From NCBI RefSeq assembly GCF_021018805.1, contig NW_026960607.1, forward strand, positions 2,544,501 through 2,608,500: a stretch of DNA of 64,000 bases, written 5' to 3'. Positions 25,045 to 34,800 of the stretch are shown here, piece after piece. The DNA comes from Prinia subflava. Lineage: Eukaryota > Chordata > Aves > Passeriformes > Cisticolidae. Position 1 is the stretch's first letter, and each line of letters opens with the position of its first letter. The position numbers and the translations under genes were made by a program. The notes under the pieces were generated by a model. That model had not been told where the DNA came from, did no database searches, and saw only the letters and a list, made by a program, of their open reading frames with translations.

Positions 25045-25067
25045 CTTGTATTCAAGCCACAGGCAAC
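25045..25067 (-). CDS. 23-bp micro-exon of the TRIM-like gene
   Basis: Exactly 23 bp between TTTTATAG-type acceptor (AG at 25068-25069) and GTATGT donor. It encodes VACGLNT plus two bases. These join the first base of the next exon to give Arg followed by MKTQLDV, so phases agree perfectly. A 23-bp exon at this point is typical of TRIM genes. Confidence 0.8.
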
Positions 25068-26313
25068 CTATAAATAAAACAAGAATTTGTAAGATATGAG
25101 CATTTTTCCAACAATCAGGAAGTTATTGCTTTATCAAAACACTTGAGAGACTGAAGGCCCTGTCTCCATTTCACAGAACTGTAGAAAATAAAGCTGTTAA
25201 CATTAAAAAAACAACCAACAAAAAAAAAAACCCAACAAATAAGTATATCTGTAATATTTTGTGATAAATACAAAAAGAACTCCTTAAGAGCCAAATGAAG
25301 GCATTCAAATCATGGCCCATATGGTCACCTGATCAGTTTCAGAAGTTGAGATACTTGTAAACATTCAAATGAAGGATTATTTGGTATTTCTTTGAGAGGA
25401 AAGCCTCTGCTATGTGCTCTCAATATGCTATTATACTATTAAAAAAGCTTTCTCCTAGTTTTAAATCAGGCAGATAATGGTGGTAAGAAGTGCAGTGCAC
25501 TATGATCACATGAGACTTCCCAAAGAACATGTAATGAAAAGTAAAAAACCTGACTGGATTAGAGCTGATTCCCTATAAAAACCTGGTGATCTCACTGTAC
25601 TGCATCTTTACACAACAAAATTGATGTACTGTTACAGAGGGCAGGCAGGGAGGTGCTAAGTTAAAAAGAAAACAAATAGCAGAACAAACAGCAGGAATGG
25701 GAGGAAAAAGATGAAGAAGGTAAGAAGGAACCAAAGGCGAAAGTGGAGGAAGAACACAAAGAACAGGTAGAATACAAAGTAAACCAGGAGACACAGAAGG
25801 AAGATGATGAAAATGGGATAGGGAATGCCAAGAAAAGAGAAGGAGGAACAACAGGAAGAAAAGGAGGAAGTTGAGAAATAGAGATGTAGCAGTGATTAGT
25901 GACATACTAATCACCGGAATCACAGTATTTCTTCCAAAAGTGGTAGTTGCTTTAACAAGTAAAAGTTAAATTTTCCTTTACAAGTTGTTACCAGACACTT
26001 TAGTCAAACTCTGTACTTTGTTAGGGTCCCATTTATCTGGAGGTACCAAAGGACCCATTGCAGAAATCAGCAATATGCTGTTTCTTAGAAAAGAAAACAG
26101 TAAAGAACCCCAAGAAGCTGCATATAAAGCTTTTTCAAACATTTCTAAAAATGAAAAACATTGTTATAACAAAGTATGAAGTGTTAAGTAATTTAAATCT
26201 GTGTTTTTCATTTGTTGACTGTTTTTCCTGAACTATTATAATCATGATGTACAATACAGCAGGCTCTATTTGAGTTCTTTATACAACTGATATCAAAAAC
26301 AAAAGGCCATCAC

Positions 26314-26543
26314 CTCCAGGAAACACTGAAGATCACACTCATGGACAAGCTTTTCACAATCCTTCAAAAAATTCTCAATGGTCTTCTTGTGAGTTTCTTT
26401 CATTTTCTTCCAAATCTGAAATTCTCTTTTTTACCTCTTTGATTTTCAACATCTTCTAGTAATTGCTGTTTTTTCATTTCTAGAGTCTTGAAAATTTCTC
26501 CAAATTTCAGCTCAGTTATCTCCACATCATTTTTCAGCATCAT
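26314..26543 (-). pseudogene. Main coiled-coil exon with 1-bp frameshift
   Basis: Acceptor TTCTAG at 26544-26545, donor GAG|GTGATG. The first part reads MMLKNDVEITELKFGEIFK and onward to ENQR. The frame then shifts, and the second part reads REFQIWKKMKETHKKTIENF to the exon end. The exon is 230 bp, while both neighbours need 231 (phase 0 in and out), so a single-base deletion near 26426-26440 explains it. Rich in Lys, Glu and Leu, as in TRIM coiled coils. Confidence 0.75.
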
Positions 26544-26724
26544 CTAGAAGCACAAGAACAGATGCAAATGACATAGCGATTTCCACACAGAGTCACTTCT
26601 CTAAGAAAGTTCAGAGCACATCTATGCCACAAGGAACACCTGTATGCTCTAGGCTGTGAATAAACTATAATGAGAAGAGAAACAAAGACCCACGCACACA
26701 GAATATCCAGCATTTGTAACTCAC

Positions 26725-26811
26725 ATGTGCATCATTTGGTCCTTTTGAGATCTCATTTACCAGCTTCTCATTGATTATCCTCATTTGTTTCAGAGTGCTA
26801 AAAAAGGTTAA
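26725..26811 (-). CDS. Candidate coiled-coil exon (TRIM-like gene)
   Basis: Acceptor TCTTGCAG, donor CAT|GTGAGT. Encodes a helical stretch including LKQMRIINEKLVNEISKG. The 87-bp length is short of the 96 bp usual for this TRIM exon, and its starting phase does not match the end of exon 1, so its 5' boundary is uncertain. Confidence 0.55.
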
Positions 26812-26889
26812 CTGCAAGACAATTGAAGCACTTATTACAACTTTATCTATTCCATTAAATAAATACATTTCAGTGCTTATCTATAATCA

Positions 26890-27335
26890 GAACAAGACAA
26901 ACAAGGAGCTACTGAAGAGGGTCCAGTGGATGACCACAAGGATGGTCAGGGGTCTGAAGCATCTCTTTTATAAGGAGAGACTGCAGGAGCTGGGCCTGTT
27001 TAGTCTGGAGAAGGCTGATAGGAGATCTTATTGACGTATATAAATAACTCAAAGGCAAGTGCCAAAAGGAAGGTTCCCACTGAAAAGATAGGACAAGGAG
27101 CAGTGGCCATAAGAAGTTTTATTCAACATGAGGAAGAACTTTACATTGTGGGTGGAAGAGCACTGCAACAGGCTGCCTAAGGAGGTTGTGGAGTCTCCCT
27201 CTCTGGAGACATTCAAACTCCACCTGGTCACAATTCTGAGTCACCTGCTCCAGGTGACCCTACCTTGGCAGGGGTTGGGACTGGATGATCTCCAGAGGTT
27301 CCTTCCAACCCTATCAATTCTGTGATATTCTGAAC
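26890..27335 (+). mobile_element. CR1 LINE 3' end
   Basis: Sense CR1 sequence with the usual end: GGAGAGACTGCAGGAGCTGG, CAGGCTGCCTAAGGAGGTTG, CTCTGGAGACATTCAAACTC and GGGACTGGATGATCTCCAGA, finishing in AATTCTGTGATATTCTG, the octamer-type CR1 tail. It lies in an intron of the TRIM-like gene, opposite to that gene's direction. Confidence 0.92.
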
Positions 27336-28263
27336 AATATAGTAAAAAGCTTGTGATTCAAAACATCACTTAATAACATTTAATGCTTTCCTGGATCAGT
27401 ACACAAACTTCCTTCTGCTGTTTCTCAAAGTAATGTTTTTAGGCTCACCTACAATGCATACTGATAGAATGACTACTTTATAGTTAAAACATTGTCTTCC
27501 CCAGGGTTTTTTTAACACTTCCCCTCACACACATCTATCATAATATCAGTTTTAATGGTGTTATTCCAGTTTGGCAAAAAATTGTATTAGTTTAAACTAA
27601 TATTATCACTGAGTCTTCCCCCTTTATTTCTCTACAGTATCACTACATTACGTAGTAGTATGTCTAGTGCAAAGGCTCTTGTCCCCTGGTTTCCCAAGTG
27701 ACATACAACTGGTGATGGGAAAGGCAGGAGGAAAATCAGTGTAAAAGCAACTTTTGTCTTAAAGAATAGTCAGTGCTGTATTTAAACTTGTATACTTGTA
27801 CTTTTTTTCAATACTGCCCCGCAGTTGTTTCAATTATTGCACAACAGAACCGCCACCCTGCACTCAATTTGCACAGTGCATGAAAAGCTTATTTTACTCA
27901 AATAGTCCCTATTTTGTTAAAAATCACAACTTCTACAACCAGGCAACTAACCATGATGGCAGACAGTTGCCTTCTTATGCAGACTGTAAAGCATCTTGTT
28001 GGTATATCTATTATTACTCACCCAAACTATCTATCCCTAAATATGTAATTATCTGTGACCCAAATTACCTATCGCAGCTAGAGAGTCTATAAACAAACCA
28101 TCTGTGGGTGGGTTTTTGAAGTTGTTAGATCTTCCTGAACTTGAAGAAACAACAACAAAACCAAACACCAACACCCCTCCCCACCAAATCAAACAAAAAA
28201 AAACCGACACCACCCCAAAACCAACTCTCCAGGTCCTTCGGCAAACTGGGTTCAGATATGTTG
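27336..28263. other. Intron of the TRIM-like gene
   Basis: No exon was seen, although the phase mismatch between flanking exons suggests that one could be hidden here. Near 28140-28220 is an A/C-rich low-complexity stretch. Confidence 0.4.
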
Positions 28264-28269
28264 CTACTG

Positions 28270-29480
28270 TAATACCGCCTGGCCGCCTGTGTGCGTTGGA
28301 TGCAGTCTGCGGCAGCCCAAAAAGGCTGTCCACAAACAACTCCTTACTGCCGCAAAGCAGCACAAGCCCTCTGCCTCTCTCCTGCCCACCACGCCGCGGT
28401 TTTCCCTGTGTTTCTGAGTAAAAAACAACCCGTGCCCGGTGTGATCTCCAGTGGACAGCCCGACCTCCCAGCCAGGCCCCTGGAGCGGAGGGAGAGCGCC
28501 GCGCTTACCTTTTCTTCCTGGTACATCGTCTATGAGGTTGACAGAGTGGAAAATGCCCTGATGCTCCTTGGAAACGCACTGCTCGCACCCCGCTTGCCGG
28601 CACATGCGGCAGTACAGCTGCACCAGCCGGTTCGGGTGTTTCTGGCAGCTTCCCCCCAACGCCTGCAGGGAGAGGAGGTCGGATCCCGGCTTCAGCCCCA
28701 GCGCCGCCTCCCCGGCCGTGGCGGCGCCGGCCGCGCCGGAGCGGTAGAGCTTGACCACCTCCGCCAGGGTGGTGTTGACGGGCAAGGCGGCGACGCCGCC
28801 GCGGGGCAGCAGGCACAGCTTCCTGCACAGAGGACACGGCACCCGGGCGCAGGACGAGGACGGGCCCGGGCCCGGACCCGGCCCCGGCGCCCCGCGGCCG
28901 AGACGGGCCTGCCCCGGACTCCGCCGAAGCTGCCGCAGGCGGGCGGCCTCGGCCTCGGCCAGGCACTCCAGCACGCAGCCCCAGCAGAAGTTGTGCGAGC
29001 ACAGCGGCAGCGTCACCAGCTCCTCCAACAGCGACAGGCACACGGCGCACGTCAGGCTCGCCTCCATCGGCGGCGGCGAAGGGACGGCGCCCCGCTGCTC
29101 CACCACTTCCATCTCGACAGCACCGGGGGCCTGCGGCCAGGCTGCCACAGAACCCGGGAGCGCCACACTCCAACGCTGCTTCCAGCCGTTAACTTCCCAA
29201 GAAGTGAAAACCCAGCCCCGGGAGGCGGGGCGAGGAGAAGAGCGTTGGCGATAGGCGGAGGAGCGAGATTGACATCGCCCTTCTCCAATAAAAAAGGCAA
29301 AGGCAAGGGGGCGGAGCAGAGGATTTTGGGATTTGTTTTCTGCTGTGGCGCCCGCGCGCCCATTTTGTGACGTGCTCTGGGCGGAACTCCCACCTCACGT
29401 GCTGGGACGGGAGCTCGGGAAGAACTGGGAGCTTAGCGCGTTTGCAGTCGAGGGAAGTGTCGCCGTTCCTTTCTGCAGCT
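28270..29480. promoter_or_regulatory. CpG island and promoter of the RING/B-box gene
   Basis: GC- and CpG-rich block in otherwise AT-rich DNA. It covers exon 1 and extends about 300 bp upstream. Upstream of the exon are an inverted CCAAT (plus-strand TCCAATAAAA near 29284), a GC box (GGGGGCGGAGC near 29309), a CRE-like TGACGTG near 29368 and an E-box CACGTG at 29396. TATA is not evident, as expected for CpG-island promoters. Confidence 0.75.
28509..29166 (-). CDS. First coding exon: RING finger and B-box
   Basis: Open from a possible ATG at 29166 to a GTAAGC donor at 28508. Alternative in-frame ATGs are residues 19 and 34; the last lies just before the RING and could be the real start. The C3HC4 RING begins with CAVC (residues 40-43), continues CSHNFCWGC, and closes with CPLCRKLC after an unusually long loop of about 50 residues containing a Gly-Pro run. 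A B-box type 2 follows: CQKH, then YCRMC, CEQC, EHQGIFH. RING fingers recruit E2 ubiquitin-conjugating enzymes. All zinc ligands appear present, so this exon alone looks functional. It is embedded in a CpG island. Long open frames on the opposite strand are GC-rich shadows. Confidence 0.85.
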
Positions 29481-29599
29481 CTGCAGAGTTAAAACGAAGT
29501 GACTCCGCAGTGCAGAGGCACGGCTTTTGGGAGCTGCCTCCAGCTACAGTTGCAAAATCTGAACATAACTTCGGTTTAGAATTATGTTAGTGCTGAGCA

Positions 29600-30678
29600 A
29601 TTGGGACAGTGCCCAGCTCATTCTCCTTTGCCCCCGCCACCCTCCCTCCACCCCTTTTTTTTTTTTTACTCCAGGAGCCGTTCCTCCCAAAGTTCTATCT
29701 TAACAATTTTAATATACGCCCGAAGCGTTTGGAAATGAGTCAAACTCAAGAGAGATTCGAAGGAAAACTGAAGTTTATTATAAATTGGTATATTTGTAAC
29801 ACGATGTCAGTACTTGTACAGAGGCCAGATACGCTGTAATTAGTGTTATTTCCAGAAGCTGAGGGAAGCGACAGGTGCAAACTCGCAAAAGCAACCATGT
29901 ATTTGTGCCATTCTGTAGCAATGCTTTATTCAGTCACACGCACCACACCTGCAGAAAGCACCTCTAAAAACATCCAGAAGGTCTGTGTCCAGTTGGACAT
30001 CATGTGGTGGTGGAAGAGCCACGGGCAGATATTTTAGTGAACATTACCACACTTTCCCTCACTTCTGTTTCTGTAGGAGGCTGACAGGAGTTACGTACGG
30101 CCAGGCTGGGAGGTTTCACGGATAGGCTACCCTGAACAGACCCGGGGTATTTAAAGCAGTGTCACGTTTTTCCGTGGGGCGAGGACTCGAGGTCGGGCTC
30201 TGCTGACTTTCCTCATTGCTGTGGGAGCTGCTGTCTCCAGCTGCTGTCTCAGATTGTTCGTGGGTGTTCCAGGGACCGCCGCATCCTTCAGCCTCACTCG
30301 GAGGTGCAGTGTTACCCACTAGCAGTCAGTTCTTGAATTGTGCCACCTGGGGCATCCTGGATATGCCTCCATGCTTTGAACGTCAATATTCGATTAATAG
30401 TTAAAATGAGATGGGTAAAAATGGAATTCAGAATTTACTCCTCTGAAACTTCTCTGCTTAAAGCTAAGTAGTGCTTCATCTTCCAGGTTTCCCAGCACAT
30501 GGCACTGGATTGAATGGAGTACTTGATCCGAATTTTTACTTTTGTTTCACACAGAATAGGGGAAAGGCCATTAAGTATGTGAACTAACAATACAAAAGCA
30601 CCCTGGTGAGTGACTGATAGTAGATAGAGGCAGATGCTTAGTCTGGTCTACATAGTCTGAACTAAAACAGTAATGTTC
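29600..30678. other. Intergenic DNA between the RING/B-box gene and ANXA10
   Basis: Moderately GC-rich near the island, then AT-rich. No exon or RNA gene was recognised. Confidence 0.4.
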
Positions 30679-30682
30679 AAGA

Positions 30683-31351
30683 TGTTATAAATGCCAATAC
30701 GATATTCCAATTAAAATAATAATTTGGTTTATTAATAAAGATCGAATCACAGAATTTTGATAAACCCACCAACAGCGGAGAAACTTGACAGAGTTTTCCC
30801 GGGAAAATGCCAAGGGTGAACCGTGAGATACAGAGCCTGGCAGTCTGCTATCTCCCCCAACGGTTCACAAATTTGCTCGGTTCGGGGCTTGGGTTTTATA
30901 CACTTTATTCTGCCCTCGGCAATATTTCCCCATATTTCCCATTGTTTCCCGACTAGCTATACAAATTCAGGAGTTTCCCCAACCAGGCAGAAAAGAGTTC
31001 TTTTCTCAGTTCATATGTTAATGTCCAATTTCTATAGATCCTTATGGTTGATGAATGATAGAGATATGGATGATGTTGCTTGATATTCTGTGAAGGTGGC
31101 AACCAAGGTGTGAGTTGCTGTACCACCTTATCTTGATAGGTCTCCTCCTGGTACTTGAGAAGGCTGCAGGTTTTCCCATAAATCCTTTGTTCCTTTCTGA
31201 ATGAAGGCGCCTGCTTTTTCAGGGTTGTTAGTTTCACCATCTGCTGCAAGGTCTCCTAAAACATAGACTTTTACCCAATACAACTTTATACAATTTTATA
31301 GTTTTCCAATTTACCATAAGAACATGAATTAATCATTTCACATTTTTCACA
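30683..31351 (-). mobile_element. Solo ERV LTR, family E (copy 1)
   Basis: About 669 bp. Its plus-strand left end is TGTTATAAATGCC and its right end TTTTTCACA, with a 4-bp AAGA repeat on both sides as the likely target duplication. Minus-strand signals are TATAAAACCC (complement near 30895) and AATAAACC (complement near 30729). The related copy at 36330-37013 confirms the ends. Confidence 0.8.
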
Positions 31352-31793
31352 AAGAGCATAAAATATGAGGTCTAAGAAGTAGGAAAGAGAAGAAAAAAAT
31401 CCTTAAAGGAAGAAATCCTATTGCTGAAAGTAAATAAAGCAAAATATTTTTTTGTCTCCAGTGTGGTAATGAAAAAATTCTTCCAGAGGCTGTTGATAAA
31501 TGTTTGGGATGTTGTGACACTACATGATAAACAAGTGCTTACATGGAGTAATTTTACCACTTGCTCCATTAATTTACATTATTATAAAACCAGAAATATT
31601 AATCAGAACTAGAGAAAAATCATGTTCCTGCCAACATTTTTTCCTGTCTCAAGAAAGATTTAATATTAGCAAGTGTACCATACAGATTTTGCTGTACTAT
31701 TATGTAAAATAGGGATCTCTTACAGTTAGTGCATTGTATATAGCTTCAATTTCTATTTAAAATAGGTTTGCACAGCCTTCAGAGTTCATCTTC

Positions 31794-31862
31794 TTAATAA
31801 TCTTCTGTATCACCAGCACAGATCGCAAGTAAAGCATTCTCGTAATGCCCTGAAGCAAAATG
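31794..31862 (-). CDS. ANXA10: ANXA10 exon 12 and stop
   Basis: Acceptor TTCCTTGCAG, then HFASGHYENALLAICAGDTE, Asp, Tyr and TAA at 31794-31796. The C-terminus is characteristic of ANXA10. Confidence 0.96.
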   Translation of the reverse strand, partial: HFASGHYENALLAICAGDTEDY

Positions 31863-34800
31863 CTGCAAGGAAAAAAAATAAATCAACATTTCTGTGACTA
31901 TGTGATTTCTGAATTTTTCTTTCTTTGGTGTGTGACAAGGACTAGACTACTGTAAGGTTTTGTAAAACATTACACTGTTTTCATAAGGATTCTAGGCTGA
32001 GGTTTTTTTAATTTCACTCACCATGGCCTTTGGTTGCTTGGGCACCTAGAAACAATCTATCTTTGAAAGGCTGGATAAATCTGTTTAATAATTCTCAAGT
32101 TCAAGACCAAAAGTTCATGAGCAATTTTTTAAAGTTGTTGCACATCTTGCCGTTGGATTACAGAGACATAAAAAAGGTAGTATCTCAGCAAGAAACATTT
32201 TTTTTGCAATTAAACAGATTCAGTTTTATTTTAAGAAACAGACCAGGAGTGCAAGAGGAAGAGGGTTTGTGACGGTACTACCTAAGCACAAGGATAAAAT
32301 GAGATACTTCAGTTTTGCACAGAAATGGTACCAGCCTAGCCTTACAGATCAACATGAGATAAGGTGTTATCAATTAGTGTAGAAACATTCATATAACTCT
32401 TGTTCAGCTCACACTGACATGCCCTATTTATATACACATCTTACACCGAGGAGGGATAAAGTCACAGAGAGTGAGTTGAAAATTAATTGTTCACTTAAGT
32501 CAAAATGAGGCACTGAAAATGTGCTATTGTTTTTACACCTTGCTTTTTTTGTTTGTTTTAAACCAAATGATTAAATAGAGTGGTACAGTCTATGTGATAG
32601 CAGGGCTGAATATGTGCAAAAGTTTGTAAAAACTTACTTTAATGTCATGGAAGAGTGATTTCCCATACCTCTCTTTGTATCGCTGGCATATGTTCATCAA
32701 GTCTATCTCACTCCTGGCAATGAGAATCCTAATAACTGTTTTATTGTGAAACCCAAACTCCTAAAATAAAAAAAGAAAATGAGAGGAAACTTGATAGTTG
32801 GACAATATGTGTTTGCCCATTGTGTATGCTCATATAAATGTTTAATAGATAAAGACAAGATGTATCTATATAGGATATATAAGTATATAGTGTTGTTGGC
32901 GGTTAGATATGCCTCTTTTTCACTTACAGAATTTTTTCCCATAAGTTTCTAAGAAACCTTAATGACAGTATTTAGCCAGAACAAAGAGGAGTAGTTGAAG
33001 GACATGGCAGCACAAGGCTACACCTATTGTTTTTAAGTCTCTGGGAGTGTCCCTCAGAGGAGAGAGATAACGGGAGCTTTGAGAAAGGTAAAAAGACGGA
33101 GCTGGGGGGGGGGGCAGGGGCTCGCTCTCAGCATTAAGGAAGACAGTCAAGCTGCCCCTCGCTGCAGGAAGAGTTCACGGCCATCAGTCTGCTTCATCCT
33201 AGGAAATCTACCGTCATCTGAAGCTGAAACTTGGTTAGGCTGGGGACTAGAGTGACGTAAGACTAACTAGTATGGTTTCTAGCACGTACTCTTGTTTATT
33301 CACTTAGATGGCGGGTTATATACAGAGTGAGTTGTTTACATTTAGCAGGTGCACTGTGATAGGCAGTGGACATACAGAAGTATGTAAGCTATTGCAGTTT
33401 AAGGTAGCTACTGTGTTTTCTCAGTAACTGTTCCATGCTAGTAGCACCCCTACCTTAACACATTCCCAGTAACAGATAACCTTATCTGGTACTACGTATG
33501 CTGAACGTACTAGGCCTACTAGGCCCTGGCCTGAGGCCTGGTCTGAGGCCCAGCTGCGGATAGCTCTGCCTTATGATCTAAGTTATCTTGTTCTTGCTAC
33601 AGTCATCTACTCGTGTACCTGGGAATCCTGAGCTTGTTTTCTCCAGCCCTCCCCCCACCGCTGCTGTTTCTTCGGAGCTTTGAGGCTTTCCTGCTACTCT
33701 GTAGCCCTGCACTGCCCAGCCCTGCCGGGACACCCCCTGCCATTCCAGCTACCAGCGCAGAGCTCCTCATCCACCAACCTGGGACTTTCCACCCTTCCAG
33801 CTCAGCCTCTCAGAGTCCTACAGGGGCACCGAGATCAAACTGCCCCAGGCTTTTTGTGAAAGAAAGCCCTCAAGGTTCTTGGTTCTGTTTATTACTAATG
33901 CTGTGGTTGTTGTGTGTTTGTTTTGTCATATATACTAGTAAAGAACTGTTATTCCTATCCCCATACCTCTTTCTGAAAGCCCCTTTAATTTTCTAAATTA
34001 GAATAATTTAGAAGGAGGGGATTTGAATTCTCCATCTCTAAAGAGGTCCTGCCCCCTTCCTAGCAGATACCTGTCTTTCAAACCAAGACAAGCGTATAAA
34101 AGGTATACCCACAAAGGTATTCTAGACGGTAAAGGAGTCTAAGGGTTTTATCCTACAGAGTTTTTATGTACTCAAACAATAGAATTCATGTAACTGAGTA
34201 ACAGGGGGTCCCCCTATGCCCGTGATTTATCTATGAACTGAAACTTTTAAAAAACCAAAATGTGACGAACTTTTGTCAGTATTCTGAGGAATTCAGTTTG
34301 TGAGTAGCAGTTGGGACTGTTGTTATGGAGTCCATTCAAACTATAATGAGGCCAGTAATCTATTTCACAAAAGCTGCTGCCTCATGTGAATTCTGTTAGG
34401 TTTTTAACCATAGATGTAGAGTTTACATAGCTTGTGTTTAGATGTGATTTATTTTAACTGTTTCTAAATACATTTTCATAATGTAATTTTGTGAATAATG
34501 GGGACATCTAGTGGCAATAAAAAGTCAAAAGAAGTTAGCACTTAACACAAAAAATAGAATCTGCATGAAGTCCTACAAAGAAATATGACCATTTGTCTTT
34601 ACGTAACACTAATTTATTATTTAGGTTTTAGTCATACTTATTAAATGTCTAGAGACAAAAAATTACATAGTAAGAATAATGCACATTGAGTTTTGCACAG
34701 CAGGTGGAGTTACCATGCATAGAAAAAAGTCTTCAATTAAAGAAAAATTGGCAGTTCCCAGACAGATAATTTTTTAAGGTATCTAAATATTTAACCTTTT

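Larger units (their letters stand above)
20483..29166 (-). pseudogene. RING/B-box TRIM-like gene, apparently decayed
   Basis: Multi-exon minus-strand gene whose specific orthologue I do not recognise. Exons in order: RING plus B-box (28509-29166), coiled coil (26725-26811 and 26314-26543), a 23-bp exon (25045-25067), 24017-24195 or slightly shorter, 23208-23303, and a long last exon (22113 down to about 20483). RING/B-box/coiled-coil plus a 23-bp exon is the classical TRIM layout, whose members are E3 ubiquitin ligases. There is no SPRY domain. The tail is Ser/Thr/Asn-rich with scattered Phe-Ser-Phe and Phe-Gly patches. Lesions: the coiled-coil exon is 230 bp where 231 is expected, with a frame change near 26426-26440; in-frame TGA at 21739-21741; in-frame TAA at 21637-21639; a frame change near 21208-21245. 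The exon 1 to exon 2 phase also does not match, so an exon may be missing. Sequencing error at homopolymers could explain some lesions but not both stops. Confidence 0.75.

Noticed and set aside
25600..25900. Low-complexity 116-codon minus-strand frame (Leu/Ser/Phe-rich)
   Set aside because: Reverse of a purine-rich AAGAAGGA-type intronic stretch; not coding.
28505..29173. Second long minus-strand frame overlapping the RING exon
   Set aside because: An alternative frame of the same GC-rich exon; it lacks the ordered zinc ligands.
28291..29370. Long plus-strand frame (359 codons) in the CpG island
   Set aside because: Antisense shadow of the RING/B-box exon; GC-rich DNA suppresses stop codons and no motif is present.
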